Below, in pieces: positions 17,352 to 25,865 of a stretch of 39,304 nucleotides of DNA. The DNA lies in contig NZ_JACSWB010000161.1 in the NCBI RefSeq assembly GCF_016888135.1, positions 1 through 39,304 on the forward strand, in the 5' to 3' direction. The notes beneath the pieces were generated by a model, which worked only from the letters and a program-made list of their open reading frames with translations, did no database searches and was not told the origin of the DNA. Positions within the stretch are counted from its first letter, which is position 1. Each line of letters starts with the position of its first letter. Source of the stretch: Leptolyngbya sp. CCY15150. Its GTDB lineage: Bacteria > Cyanobacteriota > Cyanobacteriia > RECH01. Made by a program: the position numbers and the translations under genes.

Positions 17352-18749
17352 TTAGGCATCGTAGAAAAACGTTTCCTCGGAATTGGGGGAACCAGGAGAA
17401 TTCAGGTCCTTGGGAGGATCCACACTCTGCAAATCGTCAACTTGATGCTCGATGGTACGCAGCATTTCGCTGAGGCTTGCCAGAGCTTCCATACGGGCTT
17501 GAACAAGGCCTGGCTCCGACAAAGCCCGCTCTCGAATTTCATTGACCTTAAACTGCAGTTGCTTGGCAATGCTCAGGGCATCTCGTCCCAATCGCGAAAG
17601 CTGCTGCTGCTGATAAAACTTGAGCGCTGCCCCCCGCAAGACCTGCACCGTCGCCTCTTCTCCATGTTTGGAGGGCATGACTCGAAACCGCAGGAGGATA
17701 CGATTTTGTTGATAGGAGCGTTCAATCTCTACTTGTTGGGGGGTTTGGAGCGGTGCAGCGGGCATATGAGCCATAACCTTGAGTTCTGTCACCAGCCCAT
17801 GCAGCAGTGATAGATCAATCCGATCCATGATGGACTGCAGCACCCCATTTTGGCTCCAGAGCACGCGGCCATGGTGGCTTTGACGCTCAAAATATAGACG
17901 CCCAATGCCGTCTTCCAAGATGCGCCCCAGCAACTCCTGCAGAAGTTGTTGAGGCGGTAAGGTGCGTAAAATCTCCACAGGACTATTGCGATGCTGGGGG
18001 TGAAGCTGCAAAACCGGCAGGTTATTGAGCAGAGATGCCCGTCGCGCGGCGGAAATGGGGGGGGATTCTCCCGTTGTAGCGGGTGGGGGCGTCGGAGCAG
18101 GTATTGCTGGAGCAGGCGCATCTGGGGAAGATGTAGCTGGTGAAGGCGTAACCAGGGAAGGCGTAGCTGGCGCAGGTGCAGCCGGAGGACTCGTGGTACC
18201 TGGGGCCGTCTTGTTATGTCTAGGGGATGGGATAGAGGGTATGGCAGACTGCGCCTGATCCGAGGCTTCTAGGTCATCAGGGCTATCAACAATCAGAGTT
18301 TGGCGATCGCTTTGGTGATCCTCGTCTGACGATGGCTGGGGCTGAAAGTCGTCTGTCTTGGCGGGCGTTTTGAGGGCCGCAGCAGACTCGGTGCCTGCCT
18401 GGCGGCTCGACACGTAGTTGAGATAGGCCGATAGCACGGCCTGCAGCGCTGCTGAGGAAATAGATTGGGTAACTAGGGAGTAATTGAGATAAGAGACGAT
18501 GCGCCTGGCATAGTCAGAGGCGGTTTGATCATCAGGACTGACCATTCCCAGATGCAGGCGGCTACCTTCTAGATACAACGGTAGAACCTGGTGGTATAGG
18601 CAGGCTTCAAATGGCAAAACGCCGTCAATTAGGATAAAAACCTGATCCACATTCAGACGACTGGCTAGATCGTCTGGAAAATTTGACAAAACTAGCTCGT
18701 AGCTATTTCCCGTAGATTTTGACCCTGAGCGATCGCTTGGAGGAGACAT
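17352..18749 (-). CDS. PilB/GspE-like protein lacking the ATPase domain
   Basis: This 465-aa protein begins with a globular domain (about 15-120; SYELVLSNFPDDLASRLNVD, LGMVSPDDQTASDYARRIVS) that resembles the GspE/MshE N-terminal domain. A disordered linker rich in Ala, Pro, Thr and Ser covers about 125-240. Residues about 255-395 resemble the PAS-like N2 domain of PilB, where LGRILEDGIGRLYFERQ corresponds to the A..ASDIHxEP strand. LHGLVTELKVMAHMPAAPLQTPQ and RFRVMPSKHGEEATVQVLR follow. The protein then ends in a helical, coiled-coil-like tail. No Walker A, Asp-box or Walker B is present. A strong acidic/Pro tail closes the protein. It may be a regulatory or scaffold paralogue of a type IV pilus ATPase. 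A Shine-Dalgarno GGAG precedes ATG 18749. Confidence 0.7.
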   Translation of the reverse strand: MSPPSDRSGSKSTGNSYELVLSNFPDDLASRLNVDQVFILIDGVLPFEACLYHQVLPLYLEGSRLHLGMVSPDDQTASDYARRIVSYLNYSLVTQSISSAALQAVLSAYLNYVSSRQAGTESAAALKTPAKTDDFQPQPSSDEDHQSDRQTLIVDSPDDLEASDQAQSAIPSIPSPRHNKTAPGTTSPPAAPAPATPSLVTPSPATSSPDAPAPAIPAPTPPPATTGESPPISAARRASLLNNLPVLQLHPQHRNSPVEILRTLPPQQLLQELLGRILEDGIGRLYFERQSHHGRVLWSQNGVLQSIMDRIDLSLLHGLVTELKVMAHMPAAPLQTPQQVEIERSYQQNRILLRFRVMPSKHGEEATVQVLRGAALKFYQQQQLSRLGRDALSIAKQLQFKVNEIRERALSEPGLVQARMEALASLSEMLRTIEHQVDDLQSVDPPKDLNSPGSPNSEETFFYDA

Positions 18750-18946
18750 GAGCGGAACTCCAGCAACAGTCTGCTTTTAGAGTGACATAGTGATGGATGG
18801 TTTAGCATGGGTAGGATTGACGGGTTGAGGTAGCGAAATTCTTCTGTTCTTAAGCATGGAGCTCAACCCGCGTGCAATCTCCTCTTAACACTCTAAGGGA
18901 CATTGAGCAGAATACATGCCCCCATGGACAGAACTGATCCGTGGGA

Positions 18947-20077
18947 CTAGCCGCTGGCCCGCAGTTCCTGAGCTTTGAGGTACAGCTTACTCCATTCTCC
19001 CACTACCTGATTGGTGCGTAAATTCAAGGCTTTCGCGATCGCTTCTGTGGGCTGATCGGCTTTCAATAGGTCTAGCAGACGGCGCTGGGTGGGCGATAGG
19101 TCATCCCAGTAGCTCGTCCATTGTTCCGGCGTTAAGCCTAAACTATGCTCCTTGAGGGAGGTGCCCAGCCAAGACATGACCATATCAGGGTTGTGCTTGA
19201 GCCCAAACACCCGCACGGCATGGTAGCTAATTTTTTCTCGCAGGCGATAGATTTGCTTGATGGGCACCTGCAGGATGGTAGCGATCGCTTCCTGGGACTG
19301 TCCTTCTAGATAGAGTTCTAGCCATTGGGCGGCCAAGGGATCGACCTGTTCTCGCAGATAGTCGGCAAACTGATGTTTGACCTGATCCCGCAGCACCTGC
19401 TGTTCCGTCCAAACCTGCTGATCTTGGTAGTCGGCGAGCGCTTGGTTATCTAGCAGGCTGACCGGATTGTCAGAATCATCGGGCGTAATTTCTTCGGACA
19501 CCAGACGGATCAGGTCTCCCGACGGCACCTGGGTCATCCCGGCCCGCTGCGATCGCCGCAGGTAGTTGACAAACCGATAAACCAGCAGGGGTTGATTGCG
19601 AATGGGGCGCAGGCAATATTCTTCAACGCTGGCCAACATCAAGGCATTGCGCAGACGAGAGCTGGGGGTGCATTCTGAAATCCAGCGCATCTGCTGACCC
19701 ATGTAGCGATCGCTTTGGATCATTTCTTGGATCACTTCCTGCAGCACATCCATGACCGTACGGTGGCGATCGCGGGACAGGGCCACCCAGGTACGAATTT
19801 TGCTACGAATCAGGAATAGGCTGCCCAGCCGCTGTAGCAGTTGCTTGTAGGCCTGTGCTTGGTGTACCCGTAAATAGCGCTGCTGCAGGATCCGATAGCG
19901 ATAGTCCATAGCCTGCTGAGCAATAGCCAGATCCTCGCGACCGAAGGAATCAAACCGTTCTAAATCAGCACCAAAGAGCCACCGGATAATGCTTTCTCGG
20001 CTAGCAGGGGGCTGGTCTGAACAATCGGCTTCGAGGCGCGATCGCCAGCTTTGCATTAATTCCTCAGCCAATGGCAT
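18947..20077 (-). CDS. HetZ-related protein (HetZ-related protein 2 type)
   Basis: This 376-aa soluble helical protein has landmarks ESIIRWLFGADLERF, DYRYRILQQRYLRVHQAQAY, IRTWVALSRDRHRTVMDVLQ, EYCLRPIRNQPLLVYRFVNY and VPSGDLIRLVSEEI. I recognise these as the cyanobacterial HetZ-related group. The C-terminal half has two helix-turn-helix-like stretches: QSQEAIATILQVPIKQIYRL, and one starting LSPTQRRLLDLL and ending AIAKALNLRTNQVV. Both resemble sigma-region-4 or LuxR-type motifs, so DNA binding is likely. HetZ itself acts early in heterocyst commitment. The related group is also found in non-heterocystous species, where its role is not established as far as I know. No other heterocyst gene is in the window. 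Confidence 0.75.
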   Translation of the reverse strand: MPLAEELMQSWRSRLEADCSDQPPASRESIIRWLFGADLERFDSFGREDLAIAQQAMDYRYRILQQRYLRVHQAQAYKQLLQRLGSLFLIRSKIRTWVALSRDRHRTVMDVLQEVIQEMIQSDRYMGQQMRWISECTPSSRLRNALMLASVEEYCLRPIRNQPLLVYRFVNYLRRSQRAGMTQVPSGDLIRLVSEEITPDDSDNPVSLLDNQALADYQDQQVWTEQQVLRDQVKHQFADYLREQVDPLAAQWLELYLEGQSQEAIATILQVPIKQIYRLREKISYHAVRVFGLKHNPDMVMSWLGTSLKEHSLGLTPEQWTSYWDDLSPTQRRLLDLLKADQPTEAIAKALNLRTNQVVGEWSKLYLKAQELRASG

Positions 20078-20407
20078 AACGCATGAATCCTTAAAAAAGC
20101 TGTTTTACATCGGTCTCAAGCCCTGGGAGTGGGCATGACATCAACCGAGGAGTCTCTGTGCCGACTGTCTCTCGTGCCGACCGTTGGCAACCTACCCTAA
20201 AGTGTGTCCCATTGCCGGCTGTGCGTCTTGATTGAGATCACGTCGAACTGCTGATCTCAGCCGCAGCACCCGATCGACCTCGGAGCAACGGAAACGATGG
20301 TCACTGGTGTGGCTCACGTCTAAATCACTGTGTCTTGAAATAGTGTATTGAAGTTGTATCCTCCTCGTCACGTAGTTGTATTTCACAGGCCATGAACAGA
20401 CTATAGA
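20078..20407. other. 330-bp intergenic region with an inverted repeat
   Basis: No gene is seen. TGAGATC (20233-20239) and GATCTCA (20253-20259) form a perfect 7-bp inverted repeat with a 13-nt spacer, about 160 bp upstream of the HetZ-related start. It could be an operator for that gene or a fold after the 88-codon gene. It has no T run. Confidence 0.45.
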
Positions 20408-20674
20408 TCAGCCATGGGCTTCATCATCAATGGCAGCCACCAACCGCTGTAGGGAATCGGTCAAGCGATCGAGCCGCTCTAGCATCACATCTTGGTTTTC
20501 GGCCAAGGTTTGGATGGCATCGCTGAGGGCAAAGATTTGGTATCCCTGTTGCTGAACCTGCCCTGCAAGCGTATCTACACGCGTAGCCATTTGTTCGACG
20601 GTTTCTGAGGTGGCAATCACGGATTCGCCAATTTGTTGAACAATTGATTCTAGTCGATCTAATCTAGCATCCAC
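20408..20674 (-). CDS. small coiled-coil protein
   Basis: This 88-aa protein starts at GTG 20674 (MDARLDRLESIVQQ), with a GAGG Shine-Dalgarno about 10 nt upstream. Nearly the whole chain is heptad-patterned (LDRLESIVQQIGESV, VDTLAGQVQQQGYQIFALSDAIQTL, MLERLDRLTDSLQRLV). This predicts a long oligomeric coiled coil with no membrane segment. Such proteins are common in cyanobacteria and often oligomerise or tether partners. It lies 12 bp after the 70-codon ORF and is probably co-transcribed with it. Function is unknown. Confidence 0.75.
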   Translation of the reverse strand: MDARLDRLESIVQQIGESVIATSETVEQMATRVDTLAGQVQQQGYQIFALSDAIQTLAENQDVMLERLDRLTDSLQRLVAAIDDEAHG

Positions 20675-20686
20675 CTTATCGTTGCC

Positions 20687-20899
20687 TCACACTTTGCTGG
20701 TCGTTTGCCCTGGTCTGAGGGCAGAATGAACGCTTGAGTCTTCAACGCTACCCAAAAGCTGGGCAAGCTGCCACCCCTGCTCCTCAACGGCTGATGGATC
20801 GATGAGGATAGTTAGGATCAAGCAAGCAAAACCGTCTCCCCAACCTGCATAAACCGTCTGGACAGGCTGGGATGAGTCAGCCTCACTATACAATGTCAT
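20687..20899 (-). CDS. hypothetical 70-aa protein
   Basis: The ORF begins MTLYSEADSSQPVQTVY and contains the hydrophobic stretch ACLILTILIDPS. No domain is recognised. Its support is position: it ends 12 bp before the coiled-coil gene on the same strand and starts 42 bp from the divergent epimerase gene, which leaves little room for anything else. No clear Shine-Dalgarno was seen, so a non-coding leader for the coiled-coil gene is the alternative. Confidence 0.5.
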   Translation of the reverse strand: MTLYSEADSSQPVQTVYAGWGDGFACLILTILIDPSAVEEQGWQLAQLLGSVEDSSVHSALRPGQTTSKV

Positions 20900-20941
20900 C
20901 CATACTGTTCATTGTGCCATCCGGGCTAGGCTCCATCAGCG

Positions 20942-22000
20942 ATGCAGATTCAAGTTGATACCTTTACCGTTCATAAACGATTTGCCTTAACCATTAGCCG
21001 GGGCACCACCTCCACCTCCACCAATCTGTGGCTACGGCTTAGGGCCGATGGGCTAGAGGGCTGGGGCGAGGCCGCACCGTTTTCCATCGGCGACCATCAC
21101 CAAACCACGGAGGACCTAACGGCAGGCCTCGCCAGACTGGCTCCTCTCCTAGACAAGCGATCGCCCTTGGATCTCATGGCCCTGGAGCAGGCGATGGATC
21201 AGGTTGCTCTGCCTTCGGCGGCCCGAGCGGCCCTGGATATGGCCCGCCATGACTGGATTGGCAAGCGCATTGGCCTGCCGATTTGGCAACTCTGGGGGGG
21301 CGATCGCCATCAGATTCCCCCCACCTCCGTCACCATTGGCATCAGCAGCCCGGAGGCGGCTCAACAGCGATTGCAGCATTGGCTACAGTCTGCGCCGGTG
21401 GGGGCCGTTAAGGTCAAATTGGGCAGTGCTGTGGGACTGGATGCCGATCAGGCGATGTTCTTGGCCCTGCAGGCGATCGCCCCTCCAGGTTTAAAGTGGA
21501 GCGTCGATGCCAACGGCGGCTGGAGCTTGGCCGATGCGTTGACCATGAGCCGATGGCTGGCGGAACGAGGCGTCACCTACCTGGAGCAACCCCTGGATGC
21601 TGGACAGGAGGTTGACTTACCGATGCTCTATGAGCGATCGCCCTTACCCATTTTTGTAGACGAGAGTTGCTTCACCAGTGCCGATATTCCTGCCCTTGCC
21701 GATCGGGTGCATGGAATCAATATTAAGCTGATGAAGTCAGGTGGCCTCACCGAAGCCCTGCGCATGGTGCATACCGCCCGAGCCTGTGGTCTACAGATTA
21801 TGTTGGGCTGCTATTCCGACAGCAGTTTATCCAACACCGCCGCCGCCCAACTGGCCCCCTTTGCCACCCATCTAGATTTAGATAGCCATCTCAATCTCGT
21901 GGATGACCCCTTTGTGGGCGCAACCCTCACCGATGGGATCCTCAGCCCCAATGATCAGCCAGGCCTAGGGGTGGAGCGATCGCCCCAGGTGGTGATCTAG
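20942..22000 (+). CDS. enolase-superfamily epimerase (dipeptide epimerase / DgcA-type racemase)
   Basis: This 352-aa protein belongs to the muconate-lactonising/dipeptide-epimerase branch. Catalytic residues are visible: KVK (Lys157, Lys159), metal ligands Asp189 (SVDAN), Glu215 (LEQP) and Asp240 (VDES), and the second acid/base Lys262 in NIKLMKSGG. A DLD motif (312-314) follows, as in L-Ala-D/L-Glu epimerases, where it binds the free amino group of the substrate. The partner 19 bp (or 70 bp) downstream is a DUF1611 protein. That pairing matches the D-glutamate pathway DgcA (N-acetyl-D-glutamate racemase) and DgcN. Murein dipeptide recycling and D-glutamate use are both open, and the DLD motif leans toward a dipeptide. 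Confidence 0.88.
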   Translation: MQIQVDTFTVHKRFALTISRGTTSTSTNLWLRLRADGLEGWGEAAPFSIGDHHQTTEDLTAGLARLAPLLDKRSPLDLMALEQAMDQVALPSAARAALDMARHDWIGKRIGLPIWQLWGGDRHQIPPTSVTIGISSPEAAQQRLQHWLQSAPVGAVKVKLGSAVGLDADQAMFLALQAIAPPGLKWSVDANGGWSLADALTMSRWLAERGVTYLEQPLDAGQEVDLPMLYERSPLPIFVDESCFTSADIPALADRVHGINIKLMKSGGLTEALRMVHTARACGLQIMLGCYSDSSLSNTAAAQLAPFATHLDLDSHLNLVDDPFVGATLTDGILSPNDQPGLGVERSPQVVI

Positions 22001-22070
22001 CGATCGCCTCACCTTACCCTTGACCAGACAATCAGAGCGCTATCTATACCCTTTTTCAATCAACCCAGCT

Positions 22071-23126
22071 ATGCTCACCCCTCAGCATCGAGTCGCCATC
22101 CTGATGCACGACGGCATCAAAACCGGCCGAGGCAAAACCGGCATTTCCCTCCTGCGCTACGGACAAATGCCGGTGGTCGCGGTGATTGACCATCAAACCG
22201 CCGGGCAATCCCTAGCAGACTGGACGGGTATTCAAAACCCTGCGCCCATCGTCGCCTCAGTGAACGATGCCCTAGCCTATGAGCCTGACGTGTTAGCCAT
22301 CGGCATTGCTCCCTCAGGGGGAAGCTTACCGGAGCCGCTGCGCCAAGAGGTGCGGGCGGCCCTGGCCGCCGGCCTATCGGTGGTCAACGGCCTGCACACT
22401 AGCCTGGCGGATGATCCAGAGCTGCGATCGCTGGTCACGCCTCCCCAGTGGATTTGGGATGTGCGCCGAGAGCCTGAGGGGTTATCGGTGGGCAGTGGGC
22501 GGGCGCGATCGCTCCCCAGCAGGCGAATTCTCGCGGTGGGTACGGATATGGCCGTGGGCAAAATGTCGACCGGCATTGAACTCCATCAAGCGGCCTTGTC
22601 TACGGGGTTGCGATCGGCCTTTGTGGCCACCGGGCAAACGGGTCTGATGCTGGGCTATGGCGGCGTGGCTCTAGACGCCGTGCGCATTGACTTTGCCTCA
22701 GGTGCTGTGGAGCAGGCGGTGTTGGCCCAGGGGCAAGATTGCGATCTTGTGTGGATTGAAGGCCAGGGCTCCTTCTTTAACCCCGCCTCCACCGCCACCC
22801 TGCCGCTGCTGCGGGGCAGTCAGCCCACCCATCTGGTTTTAGTCCACCGCGCTGGTCTCACCCATATTCACAACCTGCCTCAGATCTTGATCCCGCCCCT
22901 GTCTAGGGTGGTGCAGATCTATGAAGCGGTGGCCGCTGCTGGCGGAGCGTTTACGGCTCCCAAGATCGTCGCCGTGGCCTTGAATACCTTTGGCTTGACG
23001 GAGTCTGACGCCAGACAAGCGATCGCTGATGTGCAGGACGAAACCCAACTGCCCTGTACTGACGTGATTCGGTTTGGCAGCGCTCCGATTTTGGACGCTA
23101 TTCTGGCCACTGATCCGGCCCGCTAG
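22071..23126 (+). CDS. DUF1611 protein (DgcN-like, P-loop)
   Basis: I place the start at ATG 22071 (MLTPQHRVAILMHDG, 351 aa). The frame extends upstream to 22020, but the added 17 residues do not look like the family. The N-terminal Rossmann-like domain has ILMHDGIKTGRGKTGISLLRY and LAIGIAPSGG. The C-terminal P-loop domain has ILAVGTDMAVGKMSTGIEL as its Walker-A-like loop, then FVATGQTGLML and LVWIEGQGSFFNPAST. DUF1611 members include DgcN, described as a D-glutamate N-acetyltransferase acting before DgcA. The conserved pairing with the epimerase upstream supports a shared pathway. Confidence 0.87.
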   Translation: MLTPQHRVAILMHDGIKTGRGKTGISLLRYGQMPVVAVIDHQTAGQSLADWTGIQNPAPIVASVNDALAYEPDVLAIGIAPSGGSLPEPLRQEVRAALAAGLSVVNGLHTSLADDPELRSLVTPPQWIWDVRREPEGLSVGSGRARSLPSRRILAVGTDMAVGKMSTGIELHQAALSTGLRSAFVATGQTGLMLGYGGVALDAVRIDFASGAVEQAVLAQGQDCDLVWIEGQGSFFNPASTATLPLLRGSQPTHLVLVHRAGLTHIHNLPQILIPPLSRVVQIYEAVAAAGGAFTAPKIVAVALNTFGLTESDARQAIADVQDETQLPCTDVIRFGSAPILDAILATDPAR

Positions 23127-23177
23127 CCTGGCTCTAGACTAATATTGAAGAAATGTAAATTTCGCGAGCAACGTGCC

Positions 23178-23441
23178 ATGACTGCAACGGTTGAAATCTA
23201 TACCTGGAGTACTTGCCCCTTCTGCATTCGGGCCAAGATGCTGCTAGAACGCAAGGGCATTAACTACACCGAACTCTGCATTGACGGCGATGAAGCGGCG
23301 CGGGCCGAGATGGCTGACCGGGCTAACGGGCGGCGATCGCTCCCCCAAATTTTTATCAACGATCAGCATGTGGGCGGCTGCGATGACCTGCACGCCCTCG
23401 AACGCCAAGGACAACTGGATGCGATGCTGCAAGCCGCCTAA
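23178..23441 (+). CDS. grxC: glutaredoxin (GrxC type)
   Basis: From ATG 23178 (MTATVEIYTWSTCPFC) the protein is 87 aa, the normal length for glutaredoxin 3. The dithiol active site CPFC is at residues 13-16. The glutathione-binding elements follow: RRSLPQIFINDQHVGGCDDL contains the cis-Pro (LPQIF) and the GGCDDL helix start. The frame opens upstream to 23145, but those codons are not conserved-looking. It is followed by gshB 78 bp downstream. The two form a glutathione unit, with GshB making the reductant that recycles this protein. Confidence 0.95.
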   Translation: MTATVEIYTWSTCPFCIRAKMLLERKGINYTELCIDGDEAARAEMADRANGRRSLPQIFINDQHVGGCDDLHALERQGQLDAMLQAA

Positions 23442-23519
23442 TCCTCAACCGTAGTACACTGACGGCTGTACTGTATCCCTAGGATGCAGTACAGAGTTTC
23501 ATGCGCGGAGAATCGCCCA

Positions 23520-24491
23520 GTGAAGTTTGCATTTATCATCGACCCGATTGAGCGCCTTGATCCGGGCCACGACACCAGCGTGGCGCTCATGGAAGCAGCC
23601 CAGCAGTTGGGCCATGAGGTATGGATTACGACGGCAGCGGATCTCAGCGTGGCGGGCGGCCAGGCCTATGCCACCCTCACCCCGGTCATTCTCACCCCGG
23701 TAGACTTGATCGACGGCCGTTGGGTGGCGGCGACACCGTGGTATACCCTAGGCGATCGCCAGCGGCTGCCGCTGACCGATATATCCGCTGTGTTCATGCG
23801 TACTGACCCGCCGGTGACCATTCCCTACCTCTACGCTACCTATGTGCTAGATGCGGTGGATCCGAGCCAGACCCTGGTGGTGAATTCCCCGGCAGGTTTG
23901 CGGGCCGCCAATGAGAAAATGTATGCCCTGCAGTTCACCGAGGCGATTCCCGACACCATTGTCAGCAGCGATAAAGAGGTGATTCGGGACTTTGTGGAAC
24001 AGCAAGGCGCGGGCGTCCTCAAGCCCTTGGGCGGAAAGGCTGGCGAAGGCATTTTATTTTTAGAATCGAGCGATCGCAACTTCAATTCCCTCATCGAAAT
24101 CAGCACCCAGCGCGGCCAGTATCCGGTCATGGTGCAAACCTATCTGCCTGCGGCCAAAGAGGGCGATAAGCGGATTATTGTGCTGAACGGCGACCCGATT
24201 GGCGCAGTCAACCGCATTCCCACCGGCAAAGAATTTCGGGGCAATATGGCCGTGGGTGGTCGGGTGGCGGCGGTGGACATCACCGATCGCGAGCTGGATA
24301 TCTGCCGCCAACTGGCTCCTACCCTGCAGCGAGACGGCTTGATCTTTGTGGGTATTGACATCATCGGTGGCTACTTGACGGAGGTGAACGTCACCAGCCC
24401 CACCGGCATTCGAGAAATCGATCGCCTCAATGATGTGCGCCTAGGGCATCAGGTGATGGACTGGGTGATCCATCGAGTTAAAACGCTGTGA
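23520..24491 (+). CDS. gshB: glutathione synthetase
   Basis: GshB joins glycine to gamma-glutamylcysteine with ATP in the cytosol. I chose GTG 23520 (MKFAFIIDPIERLDPGHDTS, 323 aa), since this matches the usual N-terminus and has GGAGA about 10 nt upstream. ATG 23484 would add 12 atypical residues. ATP-grasp features are present: MRTDPPVT, the central domain with VLKPLGGKAGEGILFLE as nucleotide loop, and the metal/substrate motifs GDKRIIVLNGDPIGA, RIPTGKEFRGN and EVNVTSPTGIREID. The adjacent grx gene supports the call. Confidence 0.95.
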   Translation: MKFAFIIDPIERLDPGHDTSVALMEAAQQLGHEVWITTAADLSVAGGQAYATLTPVILTPVDLIDGRWVAATPWYTLGDRQRLPLTDISAVFMRTDPPVTIPYLYATYVLDAVDPSQTLVVNSPAGLRAANEKMYALQFTEAIPDTIVSSDKEVIRDFVEQQGAGVLKPLGGKAGEGILFLESSDRNFNSLIEISTQRGQYPVMVQTYLPAAKEGDKRIIVLNGDPIGAVNRIPTGKEFRGNMAVGGRVAAVDITDRELDICRQLAPTLQRDGLIFVGIDIIGGYLTEVNVTSPTGIREIDRLNDVRLGHQVMDWVIHRVKTL

Positions 24492-24634
24492 TCTCCTAGC
24501 AGGGGCGATCGCTCTACCATCCATGCCATCTTGCTGCTTAGACAACAGCTTGTAGGTTAAGCGAGAATTAAAATCAGACTTTAGAATAAACACAATTGAT
24601 CTAGCGAAGCGGCAAGCGCATTAGGAGATAGAGC

Positions 24635-25735
24635 ATGAGTGATTTGTGGTACCCCAGTCGTCGCATTGTCCATCTGAGTCGGCGGCGGTTGCTGCAATAT
24701 GGCGCAATCACCCTTGGCACTAGCGTCTTGGCAGCCTGTACGGGCAACCAGCCCACCACCAGCACCGAACCAACGCCTGAAGCCGCGCCCGAACCGGCGG
24801 CCAGCGGCGATCTCACCCCACTCACCTTCGGCACCAACTGGTACGCCCAAGGGGAACATGGCGGCTATTACCAAGCCGTTGCCACCGGCATTTATGAAGA
24901 ATACGGCCTCGACGTCACCGTTCAAATGGGTGGCCCTCAGGTCAACGGTACGCAACTGCTCATGGGCGGTGCCATCGACTTTTTCATGGGCTACACCTCC
25001 GACGCGATCGCTGCGGTGGCCGAAAACATTCCCAAAATTACCGTCGCCGCCATTTTCCAAAAAGATCCGCAAGTCTTGCTGGCCCATCCCGACACCGGCG
25101 TGACTAGTCTCGAAGACCTGCAGGGCCGCCCCATCTTCATCTCATCGGCTGCCAACGTCACCTATTGGCCGTTTCTGGAAGCCAAGTATGGCTTCACCGA
25201 GGATCAAAAACGTCCCTACAATTTCAACCCTGGCCCCTTCTTGGCCGACACCACATCTGCCCAACAGGGCTACCTGAGTTCCGAACCGCTGAAGGTCTCC
25301 CAGGAAGGCGGCTTCGAGCCCCTTGTCTTCCTGCTCGCCGATTATGGCTATAACCCCTACGCCACCACCATTGAAACCCGTCGCGAATTGGTAGACAGCG
25401 ATCCTGACTTGGTGCAGCGCTTTGTGGATGCATCGATCAAGGGCTGGTATAGCTACTTCGAGGATCCGGCTCCGGCCAACGAGCTGATTAAGCAAGACAA
25501 CCCAGAAATGTCTGACGAGCAGTTGGCCTATAGCCATGAAAAAATGCAGGAGTATGGCATTGTTATATCCGGCGATGCAGAAACCTTGGGTATTGGTGCC
25601 ATGACCGAAGAACGCTGGCAGACCTTCTTTGAGTCCTTGGTGGAGGCGGGCATCCATGACGCCGATCTCGACTACACCCAAGCCTTTACCCTCGACTTTG
25701 TGAATAAAGGCACCGATTACTACCTGAATTCCTAG
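24635..25735 (+). CDS. ABC transporter substrate-binding lipoprotein (NMT1/THI5/SsuA-like)
   Basis: This 366-aa protein is a periplasmic binding lipoprotein. The N-terminus has a basic SRRRLLQYGAI segment, possibly a Tat signal, and a lipobox LAAC with Cys35. A Thr/Pro/Ala/Glu-rich tether (36-57) follows. The mature domain starts LTFGTNWYAQGEHGGYYQAV and contains GIYEEYGLDVTVQMGGPQVN and LLMGGAIDFFMGYTSDAI, the pattern of the THI5/NMT1 family that binds pyrimidine precursors, sulfonates or nitriles. AGGAG stands 7 nt before ATG 24635. The following genes encode ATPase, permease and a CodA-like deaminase, which suggests a pyrimidine-like ligand. Confidence 0.9.
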   Translation: MSDLWYPSRRIVHLSRRRLLQYGAITLGTSVLAACTGNQPTTSTEPTPEAAPEPAASGDLTPLTFGTNWYAQGEHGGYYQAVATGIYEEYGLDVTVQMGGPQVNGTQLLMGGAIDFFMGYTSDAIAAVAENIPKITVAAIFQKDPQVLLAHPDTGVTSLEDLQGRPIFISSAANVTYWPFLEAKYGFTEDQKRPYNFNPGPFLADTTSAQQGYLSSEPLKVSQEGGFEPLVFLLADYGYNPYATTIETRRELVDSDPDLVQRFVDASIKGWYSYFEDPAPANELIKQDNPEMSDEQLAYSHEKMQEYGIVISGDAETLGIGAMTEERWQTFFESLVEAGIHDADLDYTQAFTLDFVNKGTDYYLNS

Positions 25736-25865
25736 CATCTTGGAGACCTGGGGAGGCGATCGCCCCTTTGCGCACAACCAAAGCACAACCTGGGCATCCT
25801 AACCTTAAGGTGATCATGGCCCCCATCCTGAGCGATCGCCCGCTGTTGTTTCATCCTTTCTGGCT

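Noticed and set aside
24492-24634. Possible NtcA site (GTA-N8-TAC) before the nitrogen-type ABC operon
   Set aside because: No matching spacing was found in the upstream region, so nitrogen control is not supported by sequence.
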